Shown: positions 11,189 through 22,700 of the stretch, one piece after another
Layout: every line of letters begins with the position of its first letter
Numbering within the stretch: the first letter of the stretch is position 1
From: Anopheles merus
Taxonomy: Eukaryota > Arthropoda > Insecta > Diptera > Culicidae
Direction: 5' to 3'
Length of the DNA stretch: 64,000 nt
NCBI RefSeq assembly: GCF_017562075.2
Contig: NC_054081.1
Coordinates: 4,943,144 to 5,007,143 of the forward strand
Translations under genes and position numbers: made by a program
The notes under the pieces: generated by a model
What the model saw: only the letters and a program-made list of their open reading frames with translations
Database searches by the model: none
Told to the model about the DNA's origin: nothing

Positions 11189-11462
11189 TCTTTTAAGGAT
11201 CTGGCAGGTGTAAACAGCACTCAATCAGTGAATACACTCGTTAACAAAACGTTTTGATTATTCCTAGCAGCTTGTTTGGCTTCTTTCCACGATCGTACCG
11301 CTCCGAGGATTCACCGACTCGGCGTTTATTTATTGTTTACATTTTGATTTTGACTTTCCTTGGCAAATGCTACAGTGCGTGACACAATTATGCGAGCCAT
11401 TGGAATTTCAACAAGAAAATTGATTTTGGGCGACGGACATAAGTACGCTTACCAATCCGTAC

Positions 11463-11935
11463 TAGTGATGGGTAAAGTTGGCCAAAATTCGTAGTCGACT
11501 CTGATTTTACTCCGATAATTTCTGAAACCGGCTCCGTACGGTAGGTCTGCCCATCATTATCCGGAGTCATACGGAATCGTCCAGAATCGTTCGGAGTCGG
11601 TCGGAATCGTTGGGAGTCGATCGGATTCGGAGTCGTCCGGAAGGGATTGAAGTCGGGGTCGTCTGGAGTTGACGGACGGTGGTCTTCGAAACAAAGGCCT
11701 GTATACGAAGTGCACGCGCAAAGTGAAAGACACAAAAAACACAAGGAAATGAAATGCCTGATCACAAGCACATTAAACCGAACGGCTTCTGTTGACTCCG
11801 AGCGACTCCGATTCCGGTCGACTCCGTTCGACTCTGAACGACTCCGAACGACTCCGACTCTGGGCGGATCTAGTGGTTCGGATTTGGCCGGAGTCGGATC
11901 GGAGTCGTGAGTGCGCTCCAAAGAGCACATTACTA
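11463..11935 (+). mobile_element. hAT-like MITE family A with inverted decamer arrays and perfect 8-bp duplication
   Basis: Ends TAGTGATG and CATTACTA are bounded by identical octamers ATCCGTAC at 11455-11462 and 11936-11943. An 8-bp duplication plus TAGNG-type ends is the hAT superfamily signature. Inside, the left half is an array of about 10 bp in the GGAATCGTTC orientation and the right half is the opposite GAACGACTCC orientation. They surround a unique core (about 11670-11800) with TGCACGCGCAAAGTGAAAG and TGCCTGATCACAAGCACATT. No transposase frame is present. Confidence 0.85.
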
Positions 11936-11994
11936 ATCCGTACGATACCCCTATGAAGGTCTGGACGCCCCCTTTAAACACCTAAAACCAATAC

Positions 11995-12813
11995 CCCTAC
12001 CCGCAAATTTCCGTTAAATGCCTTCTAATCGCCTTATAATCGCCGGCGAATTGAAGGCGATCAGCAGTGCATTTAGCAGTAATTAAATGCCTTTGAAATA
12101 TGTCATTGAAAATTTCGCTTTTAATTTGAAATTTGAAATTGCAACTGTCAAAAGAAAACCTTACAAGCGTCTTCGGCACTGCGCTGTTGTAGTGTTCCCA
12201 GATATGTGCGTGAGATTCGATAGCCCGATTTACGTGTTATGTTCTCTTGCGTTAAGCTCTGAGCTATTTCACTTTATTAAATATGGTCTGCATTATTCGG
12301 TTGTTAAAGATCAACCCGTTGAAAGGTATTAATATATCAAACTTATTTCGATAACTCTAGTAAAAGGAGAAATGAGATACATTTTTCTCCCATCCTGATT
12401 ATGAAGGGTAAACATAGTCATTATTATGTTTTTTAAAAGGTGTTTTTAAAATTTCGCTTCACATAAATTTGATTTGTTCTAATTATAGCAAGAAAATATT
12501 AATTTAAAAAGAAATAAACACAGAAAAAAGATAATAAAAATTAGGATTTGAACACACGCTTTCTCGGTTCGGAACTAAAAGCGTTGTCACTACTCTAGTT
12601 GGCAGTTACATTAGTGAGGGTGCAAAACCAGTATATATACAAGCTAAGATGGCGGCAAGTTATCTGTTCTCGTTGAATCAAAAAGTTGAAAGATTTCGAA
12701 GAGATCCCGTTTCAGCCGTGAAAGTTTCGGTTGAAATCTGTATTCGCCTTCTAAGGCGACTAAGGCCTTAAATGCCTTCTGAATGCCTTCAAAGCCGTTT
12801 AATGCTGGTAGGG
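11995..12813. mobile_element. Possible non-autonomous DNA element with CCCTACCNGCA ends
   Basis: The left end CCCTACCCGCAAATTTCCG resembles the reverse complement of the right end, CCCTACCAGCATTAAACGG. Flanking octamers ACCAATAC and ACCAAACC agree at 6 of 8. Subterminal AATGCCTTC/GAAGGC motifs recur at both ends in opposite orientation. The interior is AT-rich and noncoding. It starts 59 bp beyond the preceding hAT-like element. Ends are inferred from one copy, so boundaries are tentative. Confidence 0.5.
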
Positions 12814-12815
12814 AC

Positions 12816-13120
12816 CAAACCCATACTGTTCCTGACACAAATACATCACCCTTTCTGGTTCACGAACTGCACATGACCTAATGCCGGTCCTGAACCTGGT
12901 TGCTGAACCTATGCCAGTCCAGAATAATGGAACTTCTCATGAACATGAACCTGACCTGGAACATATCATGAATCTAGAAATCCGATCCAGAAATAGCTCG
13001 CGATTGCATTTACTTTTTAAGAACAGTACCAGGAACTGTTTCGGATTCGGATCCAGAACGATACTTGAATACTTGGTCCGGGTTTAAAACCGATACAGTT
13101 CCAGTCTACAAACCATACCC
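12816..13120. repeat. Decayed minisatellite related to the 29-bp array at 38 kb
   Basis: Phrases such as CCGGTCCTGAACC, TGAACCTATGCCAGTCC and CCAGGAACTG recur. They align loosely with the reverse complement of the 29-bp unit found at about 38040-39640. Periodicity is mostly lost. Confidence 0.4.
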
Positions 13121-13230
13121 GGCAGTACATGTGCAGCGTAGAAATAGTGTAGGAATTCAAGTAGTTCAATGCGTATATTGATAATAATAATAAATTACAT
13201 TAATAATAATACTTAATAATACAAAACATA

Positions 13231-14307
13231 GGGTAACTGTACCAGTTTTCGGCAGTGTACCTATTTTCGGCAGGGTAGCTAAAAACGTGAAATTCTGCAC
13301 AAATGTGGTAAAAAATTTCACAAAACACAATTTTGTAGTGAAAGTGTAATTATTTGATATTCACATACGAAGTTTCACACCATTTCATTACGTATTTTTC
13401 AAAATATCAAATAAATTGTGCTTTTTTTTCGGCAGCTTTGCTGTCAGCCAATGGTTCGGCAGGTTTTGTGATTAAGAGAATCAGAACAGTAAAACAATGA
13501 AAAAGTGGTGTATATTAAAGATTTTATGATTATTTAATTTATTTTAACTTGTTCGGAATTTTAAAATCACGATAAACAGGTTATTTTTCACTTTAAATGC
13601 TGCCGAAAATAGGTACACAGTAAATGTTCATTTTTGACAGCTCAATGTTGTGGGCTCCTGCCGAAACTCGGAACAATAACACACCTTGGATTTGGCTGAA
13701 TGTTTCTTTAAAAATTGATCAGAACACTACAATGCGTATATCGACACATAATATGACCTTTCTTGTACCAAATATCACCAATTTTACGACAAACAATGCA
13801 CTAACTTAAGAGAAAAATAAATATTGTAAGCCAATTCGCACCGTACGCTATGACCATCAAACTGTCAATGGCTGCTCTGTTTAAACGTCGCATCAAAATG
13901 GCTGTCAAAACGGGCCAAAATAAGCAACATAAAATTATTAATTAAAGTGCTTTTTAACATCATTATTAGGAAAGTAAGAGTGTTAAATTGCTTTAAACAT
14001 TTTTTTGTACATATTTACATAGAAAATAACATTTTCTGACCCGTATTCGCGCTGCCGAAAATAGGAACACAACCTGCCGAAAATAGGAACAAACTGCCGA
14101 AAATAGGAGCAAAAGCAATGTTTGCATTTTTACGAATACTTATGAAAACAGGGCTTTGAACCGGCAAATAAAAAATAGTGTAACATATTATGATAGTTTA
14201 TCAACCAGAATAACATCACTTTCATGAAAAATAATAAAAAATGTTTATTTGTGAGCAGTTTTTGTGAAACTGCTGCACTAGCGTGCCGAAAACTGGTACA
14301 GTTACCC
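13231..14307. mobile_element. 1.08-kb non-autonomous transposon with GGGTAACTGTACCAG ends and TA duplication
   Basis: Inverted ends GGGTAACTGTACCAGTTTTC and its complement at 14288-14307 are essentially perfect over more than 20 bp. Both are bounded by TA. Subterminal repeats of a CTGCCGAAAATAGG type occur at least twice near the left end and three times near the right, always pointing inward or outward symmetrically. The interior has no transposase frame. The TA target suggests a Tc1/mariner-related mobiliser. Confidence 0.82.
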
Positions 14308-14421
14308 TACCATCGCACAGTTGTGCTGTGCACTGTCGCCGCCGGACGTCAATCCACAATCCACATTGGCAACATGCGCTGTGCCATATTTCAAACGGAC
14401 CGTTACATTTGGGTTTAAAAG

Positions 14422-14436
14422 TTTATTGCATTTATT
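14422..14436 (-). terminator. Poly(A) signals of the serine protease homologue
   Basis: On the minus strand two AATAAA hexamers (14431-14436 and 14422-14427) lie about 125-140 nt beyond the stop codon at 14559. They are just short of the transposon that ends at 14307. Confidence 0.6.
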
Positions 14437-14558
14437 TTATTTTTAAACACTAGCTTACATTCAAAAGTTTACGTACAATAAAGACAATTTTAATTTGGTA
14501 TGCTTGCCTTCGACATTAAAAACAGCTAAACGGTATAGAAACGAACAAACCAACCAAT

Positions 14559-17500
14559 TCACTGCCGGCTGATCCATTCGCTCAGTTCCGTCACGTTGGT
14601 CAGTACGGCGGGAATGCCGTCGCCACAGCCAACGCCCCACGAAACGATGCCGACCAGGTAGTACCGTCCGTCCCGTTCACAGGCATACGGACTGCCGCCC
14701 GATCCTTGACAAACATCCGTCCCGTCGGCCGCCGCGCAGACGAAACTTTGGTGGAGCTTAAACTTGGAACCAAGCGTTGGCAAACTTCGGAGCTGCGTTT
14801 CGCACCGGTGGCGCTCGACCAGCTGTAGCTTGCTGTACTGCTGGATGCTTTGCGCCCGATTGCCTTTCGGGGAGCCACCCCATCCCGTCACGAAACAGTT
14901 GTCCGGGGGGATGTAGTCCGTGCCAGAGGGGCTGTTCAGGCACACTGGTTCCACGTTCGCTACCGTGTCGTTGAACGGTTCGCTGAAGAACAGTAGCGCG
15001 AGGTCGTTGAACAGTGCGCCGGAGTAGTAGTTCGGGTGTACCAGGACCCTGCTGACGGTTCGCTCCTGGTGTGGCAGCCGTTCCTGTGTGTGTCGCCGGT
15101 CCCAGTCGCCAGCGTACACAACGAACCGATTCGGGTGCAAGCGGTTGCTGGAAAGAATTCAAACAGTTAATGCTTAGCTTGTTATCTTCCATGTTTTTAA
15201 TCCAGTCACTGCCAATCGAAAAAAAACATCATATTCCAGGCAACTACTTCCAGGCTACACGAGTAGACAGCGACTTTGCAGGTTTTTATCTTTTGAACAT
15301 CGACGCACTATTCTGATGAAAATTAAGTTAAAATTTCAATTTCAATTTTAGTCCATTTCAAGTTCCTAACTACAGAGGTATATCTATCCTATACAAATCC
15401 CTAGGCCTCATATTCCGAGCAACTGTTGAGTTTACAGATCCACGATGTTTAAAATCGCTATATTACTCCCTCGTTCACCCTGCCCTTAAATATGCTAGCG
15501 TCATTTGGGGTCCTCGTGGGATTGATTTGAGTAACCGTATTGAAGTAATCCAAAAGAAATTTACAAGATTCGCATTCCGTTGGGCATATGGAAGAAATGT
15601 TGACAATGTCCCCATATGCTAGAAGATATGAACTGTTTGGTCTAGAAACCTTAGAACAAAGGCGATCTAAAGTCCGCGCCCAATTTACTGCAAAGCTTAT
15701 AGGGAGTGAAATTGAATCTCCAAACTTTCTTAGACTGGTTGGAATATACGCCCCTTGCAGAAATCTAAGGGCTCGTGAATTCGTGCATGTTCTACCTCGA
15801 CGGATTGTCTTTGGATCGAATGAACCTCTTCTCCGATGCATGCAGACCTTTAATAGCTTTGCAGATCGCTTTTCCACGAATTTTCTTTGAGTGGACTTTC
15901 TTGTCTAGTTTAATTTTACTAGCCTCAAAATTTACGGAATTCTTTACGACTAAGAGTACTATACTAGGAGACTAGGATAGCATAAGATTTGGTCATTTAA
16001 GAAATCATATTGTTAAACCTATTAGGCAAATAACTATATTGAATAAATTGAAATGGAAATAGAAAGTTTGTGGGTACTTACTTCGACACACAGTGAGCCG
16101 CTGTTACGACGACGCTTCGGTTGAGGAGCGCCCCTCCACAGTGGTACACGTACGAACCGTTCCGGATGAGCTGATAGATGGCCACCGTCCAGGGGTACTC
16201 GCTGAAACCGACCGGTCCGGCCACGGCCTGACTAATGCCGTCTCCTTCCTCGTCCTGGAAGAAGATGCGACTGCTGACGGAATGTTGCCGTCGGCCGCAG
16301 CGCTGCTCATTGTCGCTGCCGACGGTGGGCAGTGCTGTGGCCGCTTCAACCCGACCGGAACCGTTCGTGGCCGGCTGATCGATCGGCAGTGCGTTGCTTA
16401 CGATGGGCTCGAACGTATCGGCCAGGCTGTGGCTCAGAAGCAGATTGGACAGCTCGGCAAGCAGGTTCGGATCATGGTCGCTTTCGTTCAGTGGGATCGG
16501 TTGAAACGGTACGGAGGCGGGCAGGACAGGCAGAATGGGATCTGAGTCGAAAATTAGCCCATCAACCGGCTCTAGCTTGGTGGAGGTCACCCCGGTACTG
16601 AAGACGGTCGCTGGTGCTGTTGTTGTTGTGGTGGTGGTGGTTTGTTCGGGAGCGATAATTTGCGACCGACGGCAGCAAACACTTTCCGCACCGCAAAGTC
16701 CATCCCTGCGAAGAAAGGAATGGTTAACTCTTTTCCAGGCAATCGGCTGCACGGGTAGCCAAATCGATTTTAATTGCTTATTCAACTAATTCTAGGAATC
16801 TGATTAACTTGAACCTTGCAATGTGTTTGTAAACAACAGCCATCTTTCTCTGGAATGTTTCGTAAAATTTTAGGAGTGTAATAAACCCGTTTTTAGAATT
16901 AGTTTTTATAACTGTGCATAGATTGGTTCAACTCGTTACCGTTTTTTTAGTTATAGCTTTTCAAAGTGGACAAGGTTTTTTTTTTAAATAATTACAAAAT
17001 GTAAAAAATGTTTTTTCAGTACTTTACAAAATTTTCACAGCAAAATGACTCTAGTAGTTTCGAGAACTGTATGTTGCACGTCTCTTATAAATTTTTCAGA
17101 TTATTTTTACTAGGAATTAAAAATATAAAGGAGTTTCCATTTGAATAAAAACCGTTACGTTATGATCGATGCTGGTAGAAAGACACCCACATCAAATAAA
17201 TTTCACACACAATGTTTAAATTCAGTCTCTTTACAATGTATAATCAACATAAGCTACCAACAGAGACCATTTTATGAAGTTTTTGCATTTGTCGCAGATT
17301 TGCATTTTATAAAATTATTATGACAGGTAACGGTTTTTATTCAAACCAAAACTCCTTTATCTTTTTTATGGCTCATAGAAAAATTCTGAAAAATTTATAA
17401 AAGACGTGCAAAATACAGTTCTCCAAACTGCTAGAGCAATTTTGCTGTGAAAATTTTGTAAAGCACTGAAAATACATTTTTTACATTTTGTATTTTTTCA

Positions 17501-19673
17501 AAAAAAACATCTCAACTTCCAAAAGCTATAACGTAAAAACGGTAGCGAGTTGAACCAAGTTATAAGCCTCCAACGTTGCTGGCTGCCCGAGTAGCCCGGT
17601 TACCTGCAATATGATGTTTTTTTGGTTGCCAGTGACAGGGTTAAATATTCACCAACAGCAATCGAATGTGTGTGCAAAGTGGTCGACATAAGCAGAACTG
17701 GTCTAAACGCTGGGCCTCGTGGATCCGCTGACACGGAGCGCTCGCCGCACGATCTGACAGCCGCCGTCACACTGTCACCGAGGGGGACTGACATTACGTC
17801 ACACGCATCGGCACGGTTTCTGGGAGCGGACCGTGCGTTTAGCGAGAAGCACAAAGTGCACTAGTGCTGAATGTGTGTGGCGTAAGACGATGAAAATTCA
17901 GCGAAAAGCACTGAAAGTACACGCGTGATAAGGGCAGCACCAGCAATCAACCGACCGTCGCTTCCACCTCGATAGATACGGCAGCCAGCAACGTGCGTTA
18001 GAATGGTACGTAGTGCCGGGGTTTTGACCGGCCTTGAGAAGGCGGCCGTTCCCGAGACAGAGTTCCGATTGAAGAGTTCCTCTCATTCTTACAGCATCAG
18101 CTGTACGCTGCTACCGGCAGGATGGTGCCGATGCTGCTGTCCCGCAGTGCGGCCCGAGCCGTACCGAGTTCGCTGGTAAGTCCCTTGTGTAACCGCCCGG
18201 GGCAGAGCGCGTACCTAACCAACTGTGCGATTTCTTCCACTTCCCATCCCTCCTCTTCCAGCGTGCCTACTCGGCCCGGCGGCCCGGCTTCTTCAGCCAG
18301 GTGGTCGACAACATCAAGCAGGAGATGGAGAAGAACAAGGAGATGAAGGAGAACCTGAAAAAGTTCCGCGAGGAGGCGCAAAAGCTCGAGCAGTCGGACG
18401 CGCTGAAGGCGGCCCGGCAAAAGTTTAACACGGTCGAGTCGGAAGCGTCCAAGAGCAGCGAGGTGCTGAAGGAGAACCTGGACAAGGTGCGGGGTCGGCT
18501 GACGGAAGCGCTGGATGAGGCGGCCCGCACCGATCTGGCCCGCAAGGCGGGCAAGCTGGGCGAGGAGCTGGGCAAAACGGCCCGCGGCATGGGCGAAACG
18601 CTCGCCGAGAAGGGGCAGGTGATTGGGCAGTCCGGCGCCTTCCGGGGCATCAGCGAGACGGCCAAGGTGGTGCGGCAGGAGATGGACAACCAGAGCATCG
18701 AGGCGCGGGTGTACCGCAGCCCGGAGAAGCTGCGCAAGCGGGTGGAGGTGTCGCTCGCGTCCGATCCGTCGCGGGCGGTCGAGCCGAACGCGGAAGCGAC
18801 CGGGGTCGAGCTGCACAAGGACAGCAAGTTCTACCAGTCGTGGGAGGACTTCAAGAACAACAACCAGTACGTGAACAAGGTGCTCACGTGGAAGATGAAG
18901 TACGACGAGTCGGAAAACCCGATGATCCGGGCGTCCCGGCTGCTGACCGACAAGGTGAGCGACATCATGGGCAACCTGTTCTCGAAGACGGAGCTGTCCG
19001 AGACGCTCACCGAGATATGCAAGATCGATCCGAGCTTCGACCAGAAGCAGTTCCTGCGCGACTGCGAGAACGACATCATCCCGAACGTGCTGGAGGCGAT
19101 CGTGCGCGGCGAGCTGGAGGTGCTGCGCGACTGGTGCTTCGAGAGCACGTACAACATCATCGCGACGCCGATCGCGCAGGCGCAGAAGGCCGGCTGCCGG
19201 CTCGACTCGAAGATACTGGACATCGAGAACGTCGATCTGGCGATGGGCAAGGTGATGGAGCAGGGCCCGGTACTGATCGTCACGTTCCAGACGCAGCAGA
19301 TCATGTGCGTGCGGGACGGCAAGGGCGCGGTGATCGAGGGCGACCCGGAGAAGGTGATGCGGTGCCACCACGTGTGGGTGCTGTGCCGCGACCCGAACGA
19401 GCTCGACCCGAAGGCGGCCTGGCGGTTAATGGAGATGTCCGCCAACAGTACGGAACAGTTTGTGTAGGAGAGCTAGAGAGCCCTGTAAAGTCATCCCCCG
19501 TTTCCCAACCGTTTCCCCCCAATGACTCGAGTCGCTAGTGTGAATGTGTGCATGTGCGAAGGGGCGCGAACATAAAAAATACCTTCAAACGGACATTCTG
19601 CGACAAACGTTCCTTTCTCAGCTGTGATCGCACGTTGTGTTCGCAACTCCCTTTGCTCAGTGTGTGTGCGTGC

Positions 19674-19717
<44 letters not shown>

Positions 19718-22700
19718 TGTTGGAATGCTTGCGTGCATTGGTGGCCCACCTAGAAGCTATAGCGATTTTGTATAGGTTTTTCGCGTGCAGGCGTAAAGCA
19801 AAGGCGCTATCGCCAACGTTCCCGGCCAATTGTCGGTAGTCGAAGCTGAACGGACCGACCCCCCGGGCTGAGGGATCGCGGGGAGCTGATCTTCCGCACC
19901 CGTAGTGTCTTGTCGCATGCTGTACGTTGACATGTTGGAAGAAGAAAATGGTTCAAATGGAATATCTTACGTTATAGTGTTTAAAATGGCTCATTCGATG
20001 CTGAACCACGAGCGCGGCATGGCGGATGGCAGTAGGCAATAAAGCGATGTAAAGGCCGGTTGTACGAACGAAAGGAACGGTGCGTACGTGATTGCGTAAA
20101 GTACATCCCGAAATGTGTTAGAAAAGAAAAACAACGCGCCTACTATCAACTCCAGTTCATTTCACACTGCTCAACAGAAATCCCCACCATCTCAACCAGC
20201 TCAATCAGCAACAGCAATCAGCACAATCTTCACCCTTCAACAATACTTGTTTGTGCTCTGGCACTACTCTCGATGTGTCCAGCATGTCTAGTTTCCGATT
20301 GGGATGGACGGAGCACTACGCAAATAGAGAGTTCGCATGAAATCGAGGCCGATAGGAGACTCGGGGATTCACAGAAATAGTTCTTCAAAGGACCTGTTTA
20401 AAGCCCAGGTAGGGCCTAGAACTGTCGTTCTCGTTCAGTTGTTTTAGGATAGCGTAGGATTCGTTATTTTGATACACAAATCATTTCATTCTGTAGTTGA
20501 AAAGCTAACCAGTGCTCTGTTTTCCTCAGATTCTCATATTGGATTGGAATTAGAACTTCATGGCATAGCCTTGGTAGGCATTATAGTGAGCTTGATGGCG
20601 TCTATTTGCTATCCAAAGCAGACAGGGATATTATTCGCCTTGGTAGGACCAACCATAGTGTATGCAATTATCATTGTCGATTTACAATAATTGCTTGATG
20701 CCAGTCTGTAGCTGGGAATAGTCCTTTACGCCAAATTATGAAGCTCGCTAGGGTTAGCGTTAGGTCGCGACTCGTTTGGTGAACAGACAACAGCACGAGG
20801 CTCGTGTACAAATTGTAATACGATTTCTTAGAAATCGTAATGTACAGATTAGTGATGGGTAAAATTGGCAAAAATCTGGAGTCAACTCCGATTCGACTTC
20901 AATAATCCGGAGTCGCCCGGACTTGTTAGGATTCGGCCGAAGACAACGGCCTTCGAAATATAGGCCTGAATAGGAAGTACACGCGCAAAGTGAAAGGCAA
21001 AAAAACCCAACGAAATTAAATGCCTGATCACAAGCACATTACAGCGGACGGCTCCTATTGACTCCTATTGATTCCGATCGACTCTGGACGACTTCGAATG
21101 ACTCCGACTCTGGACGACTCCAGACTTCTTCGAACAACTCCGGACGATTCCGAACGACTCCGACCCAGACGACTACGATTCCGGGCGGAACTGGTGGGTT
21201 CCAATTTTCCGGAGTCGGATCTGAGTCGTGGGTGCGCGTCAAAGCGCACATCACTAATACTGATGCGCCTACACTTCATAGTGCAATGGGTATAAATGCT
21301 CCATCTCGTTAATTAAGAGCACTGAGAGCATCGAATAATTCGAGAAATCGAAATCGATTAACCTTAACAGGCAGACAATTAGCATTCATTATGAAAATAA
21401 TTCAGTTTGTTGTTCTAAATAAGATGGCCGTTAGGGTTAGAAATGTCTTTGCAATTGGAAACAGTCTGAAGGGTTTAACTTAGTGATGACGAAATGAAAT
21501 TTTCGTCGTAATCGATTCCGGCTAGCTTCGAAGTTTTCTGGAATCGATTCTGGATATCAGGTCCGGAATCAGTTTCCGGAATTGGCTCCGGAATCGGCTC
21601 TGGAATCAGAATCGGTTTCGGAATGGGAGTCAGTTTCGTCATTTCCATAAGAATTGGCGTTTGGATCCTACGAATTGATAGCCGCAAAGAATCCAAATTT
21701 ATTTGTAAACGATCCATTCTCATGAAGATTCCCGGACTAATTTCTCATGTGAAACTTCTTATTTCAACTCAAGAACTGATTCTCTTTCCGGAGCTAATTC
21801 CAATTCTGGAGTCAATTCTGATTCTATTTCCAGAGCAAATTACGATTCTCTGATCGATTCCGATTCTAGTCGATCCGGATTTCGGAGCCGTTTCTGATTC
21901 TAGTCGATCTCCGAAATTAGATCCGGAATCGGCTCAGGAGTCAACTTCGGTAGGCTCCGGAATCGGCTCCAGAATTGATTCCGAACACGGAATCAGAATC
22001 GTTTAGGTCCGATTCCGAGCTCCCACCACTAGTTCAAATGTAACGGATAACTAAGGACAGCAAGCAAGCTGACTAGAACCTTTCCATGGAGACTAGAGTA
22101 AGTTAGTAAATTGCAAAAAAGGGATCTCACAAGTAAAAGGGATCTCCGCGAATGGGTGCATTCGCTATTAACTTTAGCGAAAACTCATACAGGGTTTCCC
22201 ACGATTTATTGGTCAGTTCCCATGATTTTTTGGTGCGTTCCCACGATTTTTTGGTCGTATCCCATAGATTTTTGGTTCGTTCCCATAATTTATTGGTATT
22301 TTCCGATTGGATATCAATACAATTGGACCAAAAAATTCTGGGAAACGACCAAAAAATCGTGGGAACGCATCAACAAAATATGGGAACCCACCAAAAATTG
22401 ATGGGAACCGACCAATAAATCGTGGGAAACCCTGTAAGAGCCGATAACGCCGTCATAGAGTACCTGTGATATGCTCGAGAATGTGACGAAGGAGCCACTT
22501 TGCAAGTAATGAGATTATTCGTGCATAAGTTATCTTTCAAGATATATCAACTAAAGAATGTTCAAGTAGCACCTGTGGGACAAGAGGTCAAGAAGTAGGC
22601 TTTGGAGTGAGGATTCAGTCGCGTTTGAAGAAGATTTTGTGGATGCTTTTTAGAAGATATGAGATCTTTTGGCATTCTGAGGAGAAACGGTTCATAAAAA

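Larger units (their letters stand above)
11189..14420. other. Gene-free, transposon-packed interval upstream of the reductase cluster
   Basis: Apart from the promoter side of copy 3, this holds three DNA transposon remnants (11463-11935, 11995-12813, 13231-14307) and a decayed minisatellite (about 12816-13120). No coding region is supported. Confidence 0.6.
19468..20849 (+). other. TIM44 3' UTR and following noncoding stretch
   Basis: The TIM44 transcript probably ends after the AATAAA at 20038-20043. A (GA)n run lies at about 19685-19715. A 73-residue open frame (20469-20690) with a hydrophobic tail has no known family and no splice context, so I do not call it a gene. Confidence 0.5.

Noticed and set aside
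17600..17854. Alternative exon 1 for the protease homologue ending at a donor near 17604
   Set aside because: The phase fits, but it gives no signal peptide and too few cysteines. The exon at 23135-23418 supplies both a signal peptide and clip cysteines C1-C3.
18097..19371. Minus-strand open frame of 424 codons opposite TIM44
   Set aside because: It is the shadow of GC-rich TIM44 codons. The Arg/Leu/His-rich, low-information composition and lack of start or splice context argue against a gene.
20469..20690. 73-residue hydrophobic open frame after TIM44
   Set aside because: No recognisable family, no splice or promoter context, and it lies just before a transposon.
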